A stretch of 64,000 bases of DNA from contig NZ_JAAAMU010000005.1 of NCBI RefSeq assembly GCF_009909195.1, positions 452,798 to 516,797 of the forward strand. Direction: 5' to 3'. The translations under genes were made by a program, and so were the position numbers. The stretch is from Paenibacillus sacheonensis. Lineage in GTDB: Bacteria > Bacillota > Bacilli > Paenibacillales > Paenibacillaceae. The notes under the pieces were generated by a model. It worked only from the letters and a program-made list of their open reading frames with translations, was not told the origin of the DNA and searched no databases. Of this stretch, positions 44,712 to 55,857 are shown in pieces (position 1 is the stretch's first letter; each line of letters starts with the position of its first letter).

Positions 44712-45653
44712 CTATATTTTCACTACAATTTTAAATAACAGCGAATTAATTAATAAGTCTCGGCTATATACTGAAAAAAATAAACATCGTAATATCCCTT
44801 TTACTTTGAGGATTTTACTACTTGCGTCACGCAAAGCAATAAATTTATACAGGGAGTTATTAAATGTTTCATCGTTCACCGATATCTGATTACCTGCTAA
44901 ATAAAGATTAAGGGATTCCAAACTGAATGAGTCATTTCCTGTTTTTTCTCTCTCTAGATGAAGTTTTTTTATGTATTTTGAAATAAGATACTGCTTAAAC
45001 CCCCTGGATGACGATAAGCTGTTTCTCCTTTGTCTATATTTAATAAGCCTTTGTTCACTTAGTGCAATTTTAAAATTATGACTAATCATTCTTAATAAAA
45101 AATCATAATCTTGGCTGCATTCAAACTCTCTATATCCATTGAGTTGTTCATACACTTCCCGACGCATTAACCAAGAAGGGTGTATAAGAAAATTTATATA
45201 CTTCAGCCCTCTCCTTATTTGATCCTCGCTCTTGCTGCCTATATTTTGTTGCCCAATAATTTCTCCGTTCTCATCAATATACTCACAGTTGCTTGATACT
45301 AATTGGATTTCCGGATGCTCATAAAGGGTTTGGATTTGCTTTTCAATCCGAGTAGGTTTTGAAATGTCGTCAGCATCCATTCGTGCAAGAAATACTCCCG
45401 ATGAGAATTTAAATGCCTTATTGAGGCTACGTGCAAGCCCAATATTTTTTTCATTCACTATAACCGTTATATGTGGATAATTCCTCTGGTAGTTATGCAG
45501 CAACGCTATAATGTTCGCATCATCAGGTCTATCTACAACAATAATTATCTCTATGTTGCGGTACGATTGTGCTAATAATGAATTTAAAGACTCTTCTATC
45601 CATTCTAATTTCTCATTATATGTAGTCATAATTACTGAAACCAATTCATTCAC
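44712..45653 (-). CDS. Glycosyltransferase family 2
   Basis: A 313-residue GT-A glycosyltransferase. It starts with VNELVSVIMTTYNEKLEWIE and contains LNKAFKFSSGVFLARMDADD with the DxD metal-binding motif (DAD at about 93-95). The acceptor region includes LIHPSWLMRREVYEQLNGY and the acidic ECSQDYDFLLRM motif. No membrane segment is seen. The start codon is a GTG at 45653 with an AAGGTG site, or one three codons earlier. It lies between the flippase and the epimerase genes. The sugar added is unknown. Confidence 0.88.
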   Translation of the reverse strand: MNELVSVIMTTYNEKLEWIEESLNSLLAQSYRNIEIIIVVDRPDDANIIALLHNYQRNYPHITVIVNEKNIGLARSLNKAFKFSSGVFLARMDADDISKPTRIEKQIQTLYEHPEIQLVSSNCEYIDENGEIIGQQNIGSKSEDQIRRGLKYINFLIHPSWLMRREVYEQLNGYREFECSQDYDFLLRMISHNFKIALSEQRLIKYRQRRNSLSSSRGFKQYLISKYIKKLHLEREKTGNDSFSLESLNLYLAGNQISVNDETFNNSLYKFIALRDASSKILKVKGILRCLFFSVYSRDLLINSLLFKIVVKI

Positions 45654-45688
45654 ACAAGTCACCTTCTAAACGATAAAATCCAGCATAA

Positions 45689-46960
45689 TCAACTTATGAT
45701 TTGCTCATGACTGAGCTTATATTTTGTCCGCTTTATGCTGGTCATAATAAGCAGAACGGTAAGCACTCCACCAACTATTCTAGTTAACATTGAAGCAATT
45801 GCAGCACCCCTAATACCCATAATCGGTATAAATATGATATTAAGTAAAATACAAACTACTAATCGAGCTACATCAGAGATTGTCATCAATTGAGGTTTAT
45901 TTATGGTGTAGGAGATAATATATGTTGGCGTTGCGATAATGCTGAATAGATACCCAATAATTAATATTTGCGAGATGTTCCCTGCTAATTTAAATGCGTC
46001 ACCATAGATATATTCAATAACAATTGGAATACTTTCAGTTAGCACTAAATAAGCAATAATACATATTGGAATTGAAATATAAAGAGACTTTTTAATAAAG
46101 TAGATAATATCCTCGAAATTAGAAGATATATTTTTGGATTGTGGCAATAAAACAGTGGATAATGAAGACATCAATAAACTAATGGGACTTATGATCAACG
46201 TAGCGACTCCATAAATAGCAACTTGCTTTAAGTCGATATAGTACTTTACAAATAAAGTATCTACATTAAGGATTAGATTTGATGATAATGTAGAAAGCAT
46301 TACCCAAAACCCGAAAATTAATTGCTGCTTCATATAGGCTGCTTCTAGTTTTATCCCTCCAATTCTAAACTGAGAACAATATATAATTGTCCTTATCAAA
46401 GATGAAACATAAGGCAAAATAAAATACCCTATTACGATAAACATGTAACTGGAATGTAATATAAATCCGATTAATACGATTGCGAATCTAAATAGCGTAA
46501 CACTTAATTTAGATGCCGCGTATTTTACATACAATTCTGAGCTTTGATATTTCGCTAAAAGCATATTGTTTATTCCTACCAATAAGGAACCTACAACGAT
46601 AATAAGTAATTCCACGTCGGTTAAGCTTTGATTAAAGATAAACCATTTCACCAGAAAGGAAATAGGTATTAAGAGAACAAAAGTTGTTACTTTTACAATC
46701 GTTGCATTAAAAAAAGAACGATTAATTTCTGACTCTGGGCTTCTTATAATATTAATATCCATGCCAAAATCAACAATCTGCGATGCGATTGTTATAACGG
46801 CAAGCAAAAAGATTACACTTCCAAATTGATCTATAGTGAGCATTTTTGCTGCTAGAGTTAAAGAAGTAAAGGTACTGATCCCAGAAAGTACGTTGGTTCC
46901 TAGAACAGTTGTGGAAGATGCAATATGTTTTTTTTTCAACAAGTTTATAATTAATTTCAT
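45689..46960 (-). CDS. Polysaccharide flippase (Wzx type)
   Basis: A 423-residue polytopic membrane protein with about 12 helices. The N-terminal TVLGTNVLSGISTFTSLTLA and DQFGSVIFLLAVITIASQIV segments are typical of the polysaccharide biosynthesis (RfbX) family. It directly follows the Wzy-like polymerase gene and is AT-rich with many rare codons for this genome. With the other Wzx-like gene at 41685 the operon encodes two flippases. The start could also be GTG 46972. Confidence 0.85.
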   Translation of the reverse strand: MKLIINLLKKKHIASSTTVLGTNVLSGISTFTSLTLAAKMLTIDQFGSVIFLLAVITIASQIVDFGMDINIIRSPESEINRSFFNATIVKVTTFVLLIPISFLVKWFIFNQSLTDVELLIIVVGSLLVGINNMLLAKYQSSELYVKYAASKLSVTLFRFAIVLIGFILHSSYMFIVIGYFILPYVSSLIRTIIYCSQFRIGGIKLEAAYMKQQLIFGFWVMLSTLSSNLILNVDTLFVKYYIDLKQVAIYGVATLIISPISLLMSSLSTVLLPQSKNISSNFEDIIYFIKKSLYISIPICIIAYLVLTESIPIVIEYIYGDAFKLAGNISQILIIGYLFSIIATPTYIISYTINKPQLMTISDVARLVVCILLNIIFIPIMGIRGAAIASMLTRIVGGVLTVLLIMTSIKRTKYKLSHEQIIS

Positions 46961-46997
46961 GCATCTATCCACTCACTTCTTAGTATTCTTGATGTTA

Positions 46998-48356
46998 CTA
47001 TTCATATCGCACCTTCTTCTCTAGACTAAGGGGATATTTTTCCTCTTTAACCAAAGCCTCGGATAATGCTGCAGTCTTAACTACTTTGAATTGTGAAATA
47101 AACCCGCTTTGCATGAAGGCTATCCAAAAATACATTTGTATAAATGCGAAAGAATCAAACTGAAGTAATGCGCAGCCTAGTAACGCAGCCATCATTTTCG
47201 AGTAATTCCTGCCTTTAAACGATCGGATAAAGATTACAAATGACAGTAGGATGAATATTCCCATCATTCCTAATTCAGATAAGAGCCTCGTATACATGTT
47301 GTACTGGGAGAGACTCGTACTTTCAGAGGCTTCATATAATTCTTTTCCTGGTTTATACTGATTTACCGGTATCTTATCCAGATGATTCACATAGCCATAG
47401 TTGTAATTCCCCATTCCATACCCCAAGACGGGTTTATCTAAGAATGACGAAACACCGATTACCGAATAGGTAAATCTTATGGCGAACGAGTCATCTGTGG
47501 CGATATTTTCCGGATTCTCAAAGATATGCGAAATGCGGGAATAGTGGTCGGAATCAATTTTGAACACATTCTGAACGAAAACCATATAGATTAAGGATGC
47601 AAATACCGCAGCAGTAAGAATCATCTTAATGCCCACCGACCAAATCTCTCTAACCTGCGTCGTTGCAAACGTATAGATGACATAAAAGATGACCAGATCC
47701 AGGAAGTACCGAACTGAAAGCGAGAAAATCGTCAGCGGAACGAACGAGAAGACGATCAGCTTTTCGAATTTCGAAAGACGGTTCTTGTTTTTCAAAATAA
47801 TATAAGCCGGGAACAGAAGCAGGTTCGTGTGCAAGCCAATGAAAGAAGGTTCCGAAAAGGAAAAGTGTACGCGGTGATTGCCTATAAACGGATCACGAGT
47901 CACGAAAAGTTTAATGACTGCTGCCAGGCCGTCACTGCTTGAACCGTAAATATAGACAAGCTGCAGCAAACCTACGAAGATGGCCACGCTGTATCCGCGA
48001 ATGATCCATTTAAAAAGCATGATGTAGGATTCATCATGCTTGTTTTGATGCACGAATACTTTAAAGGCCAAATAAATGACGATGCCCGCAACAAGCGAAG
48101 AAACGGCATCTTCCCAACCAGTGAATCGATAATGATACTTCAAATTCTGGAATGCCGATATTAACAATGCGGATGCGATGATGACGGCAATCCATATCTC
48201 AAGCGCCCGATACTTGATCGTGAACACAACCTTAATATTCATTGCCAGATAGATGGCAATGAATATTAAAGATAGCGGCTTGTAAGCCCCTCCGAACATA
48301 TGAGGGAAGTTATCCAGCGGGAATAAAAACGCCGCAATATACATAAGGAGATTCAT
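46998..48356 (-). CDS. O-antigen polymerase/ligase-like membrane protein (Wzy type)
   Basis: A 452-residue membrane protein with about 12 helices and a large central extracellular loop (about 260-340, containing DSHYSRISHIFENPEN-like charged sequence and the GYGMGNYNYG segment). This layout, with FVHQNKHDESYIMLFKWI and HFSFSEPSFIGLHTNLL as landmarks, is that of Wzy polymerases and O-antigen ligases, which join repeat units outside the membrane. It sits between Gmd and the flippase in the operon. Exact enzyme type is inferred from context. Confidence 0.8.
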   Translation of the reverse strand: MNLLMYIAAFLFPLDNFPHMFGGAYKPLSLIFIAIYLAMNIKVVFTIKYRALEIWIAVIIASALLISAFQNLKYHYRFTGWEDAVSSLVAGIVIYLAFKVFVHQNKHDESYIMLFKWIIRGYSVAIFVGLLQLVYIYGSSSDGLAAVIKLFVTRDPFIGNHRVHFSFSEPSFIGLHTNLLLFPAYIILKNKNRLSKFEKLIVFSFVPLTIFSLSVRYFLDLVIFYVIYTFATTQVREIWSVGIKMILTAAVFASLIYMVFVQNVFKIDSDHYSRISHIFENPENIATDDSFAIRFTYSVIGVSSFLDKPVLGYGMGNYNYGYVNHLDKIPVNQYKPGKELYEASESTSLSQYNMYTRLLSELGMMGIFILLSFVIFIRSFKGRNYSKMMAALLGCALLQFDSFAFIQMYFWIAFMQSGFISQFKVVKTAALSEALVKEEKYPLSLEKKVRYE

Positions 48357-48385
48357 AGGCAGCTCCTGCTCCGTGTCGTTCGCTA

Positions 48386-50369
<1,984 letters not shown>

Positions 50370-50370
<1 letters not shown>

Positions 50371-51080
50371 TAAAACGCATCCTTAGCTCCGAATAAAACT
50401 TTTACCGTACGAAGTATGATTTTAAGATCATAAGCGATACTTCGATCTTTAATGTATTTCAAGTCCAGCTCGACCATTTGCTCGAATCCCAAATCGTTTC
50501 TGCCGCTTACTTGCCACAGTCCCGTACAGCCGGGCTTTACCTTCAACCGCAGCTTATCGATGGTGTTGTATTCCGCCACTTCACGTTGAAGAGCAGGTCT
50601 TGGGCCAACCAGCGACATATCGCCACGGATCACGTTCCATAGCTGAGGGAGCTCATCAATACTGGTTTTCCTAATAAACTTGCCTATTTTCGTAATTCTC
50701 GGGTCTTCCTTCATCTTGAACATGGCACCGCTGACCTCATTCTTATCGAGCAAGTCAGTCAGCAGGTCTTCCGCATTGCTTACCATCGAACGGAATTTAT
50801 ACATATCAAACAGTTTTTCATTTAGCCCTACCCTGGATTGGCGAAAAAACACCGCTCCTTTGGGGTCTTCCAATTTGATCATGATAGCTACAACTATGTA
50901 GAGAGGCGTCAAACAGATCATACCGATTACGGACAATATGATGTCGAGTGCACGTTTTGTCATTAAGTAATAGGGCCTTCTGTACGTTCTGGTTAAACTA
51001 TAACTCGTATACAGCGAGTGACCTCCCTGTATAGCAACGTCAGTGTCTTGACTTTGCGGATTAGGTATCATCGTTTGCAC
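50370..51080 (-). CDS. Undecaprenyl-phosphate sugar phosphotransferase (initiating enzyme)
   Basis: A 236-residue short-form bacterial sugar transferase that loads the first sugar-1-phosphate onto undecaprenyl phosphate. It has a single N-terminal membrane anchor ([20 protein letters not shown]), the conserved [20 protein letters not shown] and the [23 protein letters not shown] region (quoted in part), then [16 protein letters not shown]. It fits the WbaP/EpsL-like catalytic core. It is followed directly by the GDP-fucose synthase gene. Confidence 0.93.
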
Positions 51081-51081
51081 C

Positions 51082-51990
51082 TCATTTCCGGAAAAGGTTA
51101 TTCTGATGTTCGCGTGCGATTATTTCTTCCAGGGCAATCAGCAGCGGAGCTCTAAGTTCAATGTTGCGCATAGCAAAATCAAGCGTAGTCGTAATGAATC
51201 CCAGCTTCTCGCCCACATCGTAACGAGTCCCCTCAAAGGCGTACGCATACACGCTTTGGGATTCGTTCAGCCGTTGAATCGCATCCGTTAACTGAATCTC
51301 TCCACCGGCGCCTCTCTCCTGCTTTTCCAAGAAATCGAAGATCTCGGGCGTCAGGACATAACGTCCCATAATTGCCAGGTTAGAAGGCGCCGTCCCAAGT
51401 TTAGGTTTCTCGACGACTCGGTTCACCTGATACAGCTTGCTATCAAGCCGATCGATATCGATCGGATCTACGATTCCATATCGTTCGGTCTGTTCATAGG
51501 ATACGGCTTGGACACCTAGAACCGAATGGCCCGTTGCTTCATACTGCTGCATGAGCTGCTCCGTGCAAGGAACGTCGGAGAGTACGATGTCATCGCCCAG
51601 CAAGACCGCAAATGGCTCGTTGCCGATGAAATTTCTAGCGCACCAAACAGCGTGTCCTAAACCTTTAGCTTCTTTTTGTCTAATGTAGTGAATATCGACG
51701 TTGGAAGATTTTTGCACTTCATGCAGGAGCGATAATTTCCCTTTCTCGAACAAGTTCTGCTCCAGCTCGAACGCGATGTCGAAATGATCTTCGATCGCTC
51801 GTTTGCCTTTGCCGGTGACGATGATGATGTCCTCGATCCCTGACGCAATAGCTTCTTCGACGATGTACTGAATCGTTGGTTTGTCGACGATCGGCAGCAT
51901 TTCTTTGGGCATCGCCTTCGTTGCGGGTAAGAATCGCGTACCAAGGCCTGCAGCTGGGATAATGGCTTTACGCACTTTTTTCATTTTCAC
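51082..51990 (-). CDS. galU: UTP--glucose-1-phosphate uridylyltransferase
   Basis: A 302-residue enzyme making UDP-glucose. It shows [20 protein letters not shown] (residues 8-27), [40 protein letters not shown] and [20 protein letters not shown], all standard GalU motifs. It feeds UDP-glucose to Ugd and the epimerases. It is the first gene after the structured RNA and terminator between the tyrosine kinase gene and the rest of the operon. Confidence 0.95.
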   Translation of the reverse strand: MKMKKVRKAIIPAAGLGTRFLPATKAMPKEMLPIVDKPTIQYIVEEAIASGIEDIIIVTGKGKRAIEDHFDIAFELEQNLFEKGKLSLLHEVQKSSNVDIHYIRQKEAKGLGHAVWCARNFIGNEPFAVLLGDDIVLSDVPCTEQLMQQYEATGHSVLGVQAVSYEQTERYGIVDPIDIDRLDSKLYQVNRVVEKPKLGTAPSNLAIMGRYVLTPEIFDFLEKQERGAGGEIQLTDAIQRLNESQSVYAYAFEGTRYDVGEKLGFITTTLDFAMRNIELRAPLLIALEEIIAREHQNNLFRK

Positions 51991-52030
51991 TCACCCTATC
52001 CTTCTATTTTCTATCTATCTTCTGTAAAAG

Positions 52031-52088
52031 CTAAAAGTACGAGCTATCGATTTCCCTTTGAAGAGTAATCGATAGCTCGTATTTTTAG
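52031..52088 (-). terminator. Strong intra-operon terminator/attenuator upstream of galU
   Basis: On the minus strand a 22-bp stem (52067-52088 with 52031-52052, one mismatch, 14-base loop) contains TACGAGCTATCGATT and ends in a T-rich CTTTTAGCTTTT. It lies between the tyrosine kinase gene and galU, so downstream transcription must read through it or restart after it. Confidence 0.85.
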
Positions 52089-52099
52089 AGTGGGCATTC

Positions 52100-52200
52100 A
52101 ACCCGTCCTCACACCACACCATCGACAATAATGTCTAAGGTCAAATGACCCACAGCATGATCGAGTGCCTACGATGGTAAAGGTACAGTAGACATCACCT
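52100..52200 (-). ncRNA. Candidate EAR-like antitermination RNA
   Basis: In minus-strand order ATGTCTA (52195-52189), ACCATCG (52178-52172), a GGTC/GACC hairpin (52150-52139), TAGACAT (52137-52131) and CGATGGT (52124-52118) allow two interleaved 7-bp helices, that is a pseudoknot. Such an element sits between the epsB-like kinase gene and the rest of the exopolysaccharide genes, the position known for the eps-associated RNA (EAR) of Bacillales, which causes polymerase to read through downstream terminators. The primary sequence was not compared with an alignment, so this is structural and positional evidence only. Confidence 0.55.
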
Positions 52201-52217
52201 AAACGTTAAAACAGCCT

Positions 52218-52907
52218 CTATTCTCTTGCGCCGTAATAATAGTTTGTTGAACGCTTGCCGTACTTGGCATTCATTTTATTCAAAACAACGCCTGCGATGC
52301 GGGCATTCACATGCTCCAAGTTTGCTTTCGCCTTTACGACCAGTTCCTTATCTACTTTGCCTGATACGACTACCAGAATGACTCCGTCGCAATAGTTGCT
52401 TACGACCAAACCATCCGTTACGACCAGAATCGGCGGAGTATCGAACAGGATGATATCAAACTCTTCCTTCAACTCCTCCAATAACTCCTGCATCCTTCTG
52501 CTGCTTAGCAGCTCAGATGGATTAGGCGGGATCGGCCCCGATGTCAACACAGTGAGATTATCCGTAACCGATTCTTTGAATATCTCTCTCCACTCCACTT
52601 GATTGGAAAGAATACTCGTTAACCCATTTCGATTCGACATATTGAATACCGCATGAAGAGAAGGTTCACGGAGATCCGTATCGATCAGAAGGACCTTCTT
52701 GCCTTCTTGCGCATACGCAATCGCCAGATTGCTGACCGTGGTCGTTTTCCCTTCTCGCCGCTGAGCGGATGTGACCATCATGATTTTCATCGGGGAATCG
52801 ATTGAGGAGAGCTGCAGATTCGTTCGAAGCGTGCGATAAACCTCGGATATGGGCGACTTAGGATTCTGCAGCGTAACCAGGTTGTTCTCAACTGTTGATC
52901 GTCGCAT
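52218..52907 (-). CDS. Bacterial tyrosine kinase of exopolysaccharide operon (CpsD/EpsB type)
   Basis: A 229-residue BY-kinase. Walker A is VTSAQRREGKTTTVSNLA (about 45), Walker A' is VLLIDTDLREPSLH, Walker B is DIILFDTPPILVV, and the C terminus ends in a Tyr cluster (NYYYGARE) that is autophosphorylated. It overlaps the upstream membrane modulator gene by 20 bp; in Firmicutes that partner activates the kinase. The pair controls polymer length and export. No cognate phosphatase gene (CpsB/YwqE) is present in the window. Confidence 0.93.
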   Translation of the reverse strand: MRRSTVENNLVTLQNPKSPISEVYRTLRTNLQLSSIDSPMKIMMVTSAQRREGKTTTVSNLAIAYAQEGKKVLLIDTDLREPSLHAVFNMSNRNGLTSILSNQVEWREIFKESVTDNLTVLTSGPIPPNPSELLSSRRMQELLEELKEEFDIILFDTPPILVVTDGLVVSNYCDGVILVVVSGKVDKELVVKAKANLEHVNARIAGVVLNKMNAKYGKRSTNYYYGARE

Positions 52908-53637
52908 ATGTTTCTTCCCCCACCTTTTGCTTTTTCGATGATGCCCGTGTTTTACGCAGTCGCATATCCTTCTTTTTGATTTTGGTTACGATAGCCAGAA
53001 TCGGAAGATCGAGCGTCTCTTTCACTTCGGTTTCGGATTTGAACGTATGATCCAAATAATCGATCAAGAAGATTAAGCCGACGGACAACATGAACGAAAC
53101 CATAAAACTAATGAGCATATCCATCGTAGAGCTCACATTAATCGGACCCGAGAAATCCTCGGGAGTGGATTCGCTTAGAATCGTGACATTGTCTACTTGC
53201 ATGATCGAGGTGATCTCATCCTTGAACACGGTCGATATCGCATTTACCGTTTTGGAAGCTCGATCGAAGGAAGTATCAACGTAGGTTAAATTCATGACTT
53301 GCGATTGATTGGCGGAACTGACGGAGATTCTAGCGGCAAGCGCCCGCGGGCTTACTTTAATATCCGGGTACTTCTCAACAACCTTGTTCATAATGGCGGC
53401 CGATTTAATAATCTCCTTGTAGGAGTTAATCAGCATGAGATTCATTTGAATGGAGCTTAAATTCAGGTTTTCTTTATCAACCATCCGTTGATTTACAATG
53501 AGCTTCGCATCCGCACGATAGATGGGAGTCGTATAGTAATGACTTTTAATATAAGTGAGGGTACAAGCAATAATGACCACCACCGCTATTAACCAGCTCT
53601 TCTTCCAAATCATAAGAAAATATTGTTTTAGTTCCAC
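52888..53637 (-). CDS. Chain-length determinant / kinase modulator (Wzz, CpsC/EpsA type)
   Basis: A 249-residue membrane protein of the Wzz family with two transmembrane helices. The N-terminal one is in KQYFLMIWKKSWLIAVVVII and the C-terminal one in MLISFMVSFMLSVGLIFLID. An extracytoplasmic domain contains YTTPIYRADAKLIVNQ and the SSANQSQVMNLTYVD segment. The cytoplasmic tail after helix 2 activates the kinase encoded next. A GTG start at 53637 with AGGAGGA six bases upstream is much better than the first ATG of the frame. It is the first gene of the operon, with a palindrome 39 bp upstream. Confidence 0.9.
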   Translation of the reverse strand: MELKQYFLMIWKKSWLIAVVVIIACTLTYIKSHYYTTPIYRADAKLIVNQRMVDKENLNLSSIQMNLMLINSYKEIIKSAAIMNKVVEKYPDIKVSPRALAARISVSSANQSQVMNLTYVDTSFDRASKTVNAISTVFKDEITSIMQVDNVTILSESTPEDFSGPINVSSTMDMLISFMVSFMLSVGLIFLIDYLDHTFKSETEVKETLDLPILAIVTKIKKKDMRLRKTRASSKKQKVGEETYATINS

Positions 53638-53675
53638 TTTCTTTCCTCCTACTGCTCCAGTTTCAAATGAAGAAT

Positions 53676-53690
53676 GATACAAACTGTATC
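53676..53690. promoter_or_regulatory. Perfect palindrome GATACA-N3-TGTATC upstream of the exopolysaccharide operon
   Basis: GATACA-AAC-TGTATC lies 39 bp before the GTG start of the first exopolysaccharide gene. A degenerate second copy (GATACG-TTT-AGTAAC) lies 35 bp further upstream at 53711-53725. The position is right for an operator overlapping or near the promoter. Confidence 0.65.
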
Positions 53691-53859
53691 TGATTACATC
53701 CCTACTTTACGATACGTTTAGTAACATGTCAATACCGTTTCGGCTTAAAATTGCGACATTTTGTTTCAAAAATCACAATTACTTTCCTTTAACTTAACGG
53801 CGTTAAAAGTATAGCGCTTTCATTCTGTCGATCATTCGGATCGGTAGAAAACCAGGCAT

Positions 53860-53895
53860 CCAAAAAGGCATGGTTGGCTCTACCGACCATGCCTT
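53860..53895 (-). terminator. Terminator of RCC1 gene
   Basis: AAGGCATGGT pairs with ACCATGCCTT over 10 bp, extended by three more pairs including one G-U. On the minus strand the stem is followed by a T run. Confidence 0.88.
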
Positions 53896-53912
53896 CTATT
53901 CCTTGCTTCAAT

Positions 53913-55043
53913 TTAGCTATATTCCTGCGGAGTAGTAAACACGTATACGGGCATCAGCTTCACGATTAAGGTGCCGTCGCCTAGTTGACCATAGTTGTTT
54001 TTACCCCATGCCCATACGCTATGATCGCTTTTCAATGCAAATGAGTGGTTCGCTTCCGTCGAGATGGCAACAACGTCGGTAATCAATGTCTTAGTCGGAC
54101 TAGGCGTTTCTTTGATTGGCGCCGCGTGACTATTAATTTCGTCCAGAACGCCTTGGCCTGCCGTATTGATACCCAATTGACCGGTATTATTATTCCCCCA
54201 CGCCCATACCGTTCCATCGTTTCTTAGCGCAAATGAACAGTAACCTCCTGCCCCTACGGCTGTGAAGCCGGTTAATCCCGGTACTTTCACAACCTTGGTG
54301 CGTTTCGTATAGGTCCCGTCTCCCAATTGCCCCGAGGTATTATCGCCCCACGTCCATATCGTCCCATCGTCTTTCAGTGCAACCGTATGTGAAATACCTG
54401 CTTTTAATGAAACGATTCCGGATAACCCGGCAACCTGCTTGGGGAGCAATCTGCTGCCCTTCGATCCGTCCCCCTGCTGATTGGTCCCATTCCCGCCCCA
54501 AGACCAAACCGTCCGATCCGCTTTCAATGCCACGGAATGGTAGTTACCGCATTTGATGGATATTACGTCCGTTAACCCGGCAACTTTCACGGGTGCAGTT
54601 CTCCTAACGGTCGTACCGTCCCCGATTTCGCCTGAACCGTTATTCCCCCATCCCCATACGGTTCCATCCGCTAATAGTGCGAGCGAATGCGCGTTGCTGC
54701 TGCTGATGGCGATAACATTGGATAGTTCTTTCACTTTGACAGGCCTGGTTCTGGTTACTAATGTCCCGTCGCCCAACTGGCCCGAACTATTGTCCCCCCA
54801 TCCCCATACCGTTCCATCCTTCTTCAAAACGATCGCGAATGTGACCCCTGAACTAACGGCAACGATATCCGTGACATCGGCTACTGATTTAAATACGGAA
54901 CGATTTTGTTTCGTTCCGTCGCCAAGCTGTCCTGCTTCATTATGACCGCTGGTCCATACCGTTCCATTCGGATAAAGCAGCATTCCGAAGCTTCCCCCAA
55001 CGCCTTGATCAGAAAATGAACGTAATGGATTATTAACCGCCAA
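53913..55043 (-). CDS. RCC1-repeat beta-propeller protein, no signal peptide
   Basis: A 376-residue protein consisting almost entirely of seven RCC1 repeats. Each carries the motif [VI]WxWGxNxxGQLGDGT (for example VWGWGDNSSGQLGDGT and VWAWGNNNTGQLGINT) and a HSxALKxDGT-like strand, giving a complete seven-bladed propeller. A loop of about 25 residues (VLDEINSHAAPIKETPSPTK) interrupts the sixth blade. There is no signal peptide, lipobox or membrane helix, so it should be cytoplasmic unless exported by another route. The partner is unknown. A palindrome of the local family lies 178 bp upstream and the exopolysaccharide operon begins downstream. Confidence 0.82.
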   Translation of the reverse strand: MAVNNPLRSFSDQGVGGSFGMLLYPNGTVWTSGHNEAGQLGDGTKQNRSVFKSVADVTDIVAVSSGVTFAIVLKKDGTVWGWGDNSSGQLGDGTLVTRTRPVKVKELSNVIAISSSNAHSLALLADGTVWGWGNNGSGEIGDGTTVRRTAPVKVAGLTDVISIKCGNYHSVALKADRTVWSWGGNGTNQQGDGSKGSRLLPKQVAGLSGIVSLKAGISHTVALKDDGTIWTWGDNTSGQLGDGTYTKRTKVVKVPGLTGFTAVGAGGYCSFALRNDGTVWAWGNNNTGQLGINTAGQGVLDEINSHAAPIKETPSPTKTLITDVVAISTEANHSFALKSDHSVWAWGKNNYGQLGDGTLIVKLMPVYVFTTPQEYS

Positions 55044-55220
55044 CCTAATTCCTCCTCATAAACTAACAGCTCTTGTAGCTATATTCGAGGCTAGTTTTAG
55101 AGGTTCATCAATATTAAGCCCTTTTTTAAGATGCCGGCCCGTATCCATAAAAATTAACGGCGATACGTATTGAACGCGTATAACCCCAGCCAAATTGGTC
55201 AATGAATAATAATATCCACC

Positions 55221-55237
55221 AGATACATATTGTATCT
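55221..55237. promoter_or_regulatory. Perfect palindrome AGATACA-N3-TGTATCT in the RCC1/XRE intergenic region
   Basis: A 17-bp perfect inverted repeat with a TAT spacer, midway in the 338-bp region between the divergent RCC1 and XRE genes (178 and 145 bp from their starts). I see no other gene in this region. Confidence 0.6.
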
Positions 55238-55381
55238 ATAAGCGGGTTTATATCCGAACAAATAATGAAATTTTTCAATAGACGATCTAAGCTCACAGCA
55301 CTCTGTAACATTTCGTAGCAATGAATGCATTTGAAAGCGTTTCGTTATAAGATGGAGTTATAGCTAGTTAGGAGGAGAAAT

Positions 55382-55750
55382 ATGAACATAGGAAACATCA
55401 TTTTCAAACTGAGGGAAGATCGGGGCTGGACGCAGGAACAAACCGCCGGTCTGCTTGGTATTTCTCGCGCTGCTCTATCTCATTACGAGAAAAACCGCCG
55501 CGAACCGGATACCGAGACTCTGTCGAAGTTCGCCGACTTGTTTCATGTTTCCGTCGATTATCTCGTCGGGCGAACCGCCGTCCCTCATGTCACCTTGGAT
55601 GAGCCGGTTCGCGAGTTCGTGGATCAGCTGGAGCTGTCTGAGGAAGAGATTCTAAGCAAATTCGAATTGACTATAGATGGCGTCAAACTATCTCCCGAGG
55701 AGTCGCGCAACTTCATCGCATTCGTGCGCGCGGCTCGTAACATGAAATAA
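55382..55750 (+). CDS. XRE family transcriptional regulator
   Basis: A 122-residue regulator with an N-terminal helix-turn-helix of the Cro/CI-XRE type: IFKLREDRGWTQEQTAGLLG, ISRAALSHYEKNRREPDTET and LFHVSVDYLVGRT (residues 6-64). The C-terminal 50 residues are helical and may dimerise. An AGGAGG site precedes the ATG. It is divergent from the RCC1 gene and is the nearest DNA-binding protein to the exopolysaccharide operon, so it is a candidate binder of the local palindromes (inference). Confidence 0.9.
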   Translation: MNIGNIIFKLREDRGWTQEQTAGLLGISRAALSHYEKNRREPDTETLSKFADLFHVSVDYLVGRTAVPHVTLDEPVREFVDQLELSEEEILSKFELTIDGVKLSPEESRNFIAFVRAARNMK

Positions 55751-55761
55751 CGAAAAAATAA

Positions 55762-55796
55762 AACCATAGTCGGCTTAGCCGTCTATGGTTTTTCTT
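55762..55796 (+). terminator. Terminator after XRE gene
   Basis: AACCATAG/CTATGGTT plus inner CGGC/GCCG form an almost continuous stem followed by a T run, 11 bp after the XRE stop codon. Confidence 0.9.
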
Positions 55797-55857
55797 ATGG
55801 ACTGCAGCTTTGCATGTATGTATAATTTCAATTGCTTGTTCAGAAGACTTATTTCTC

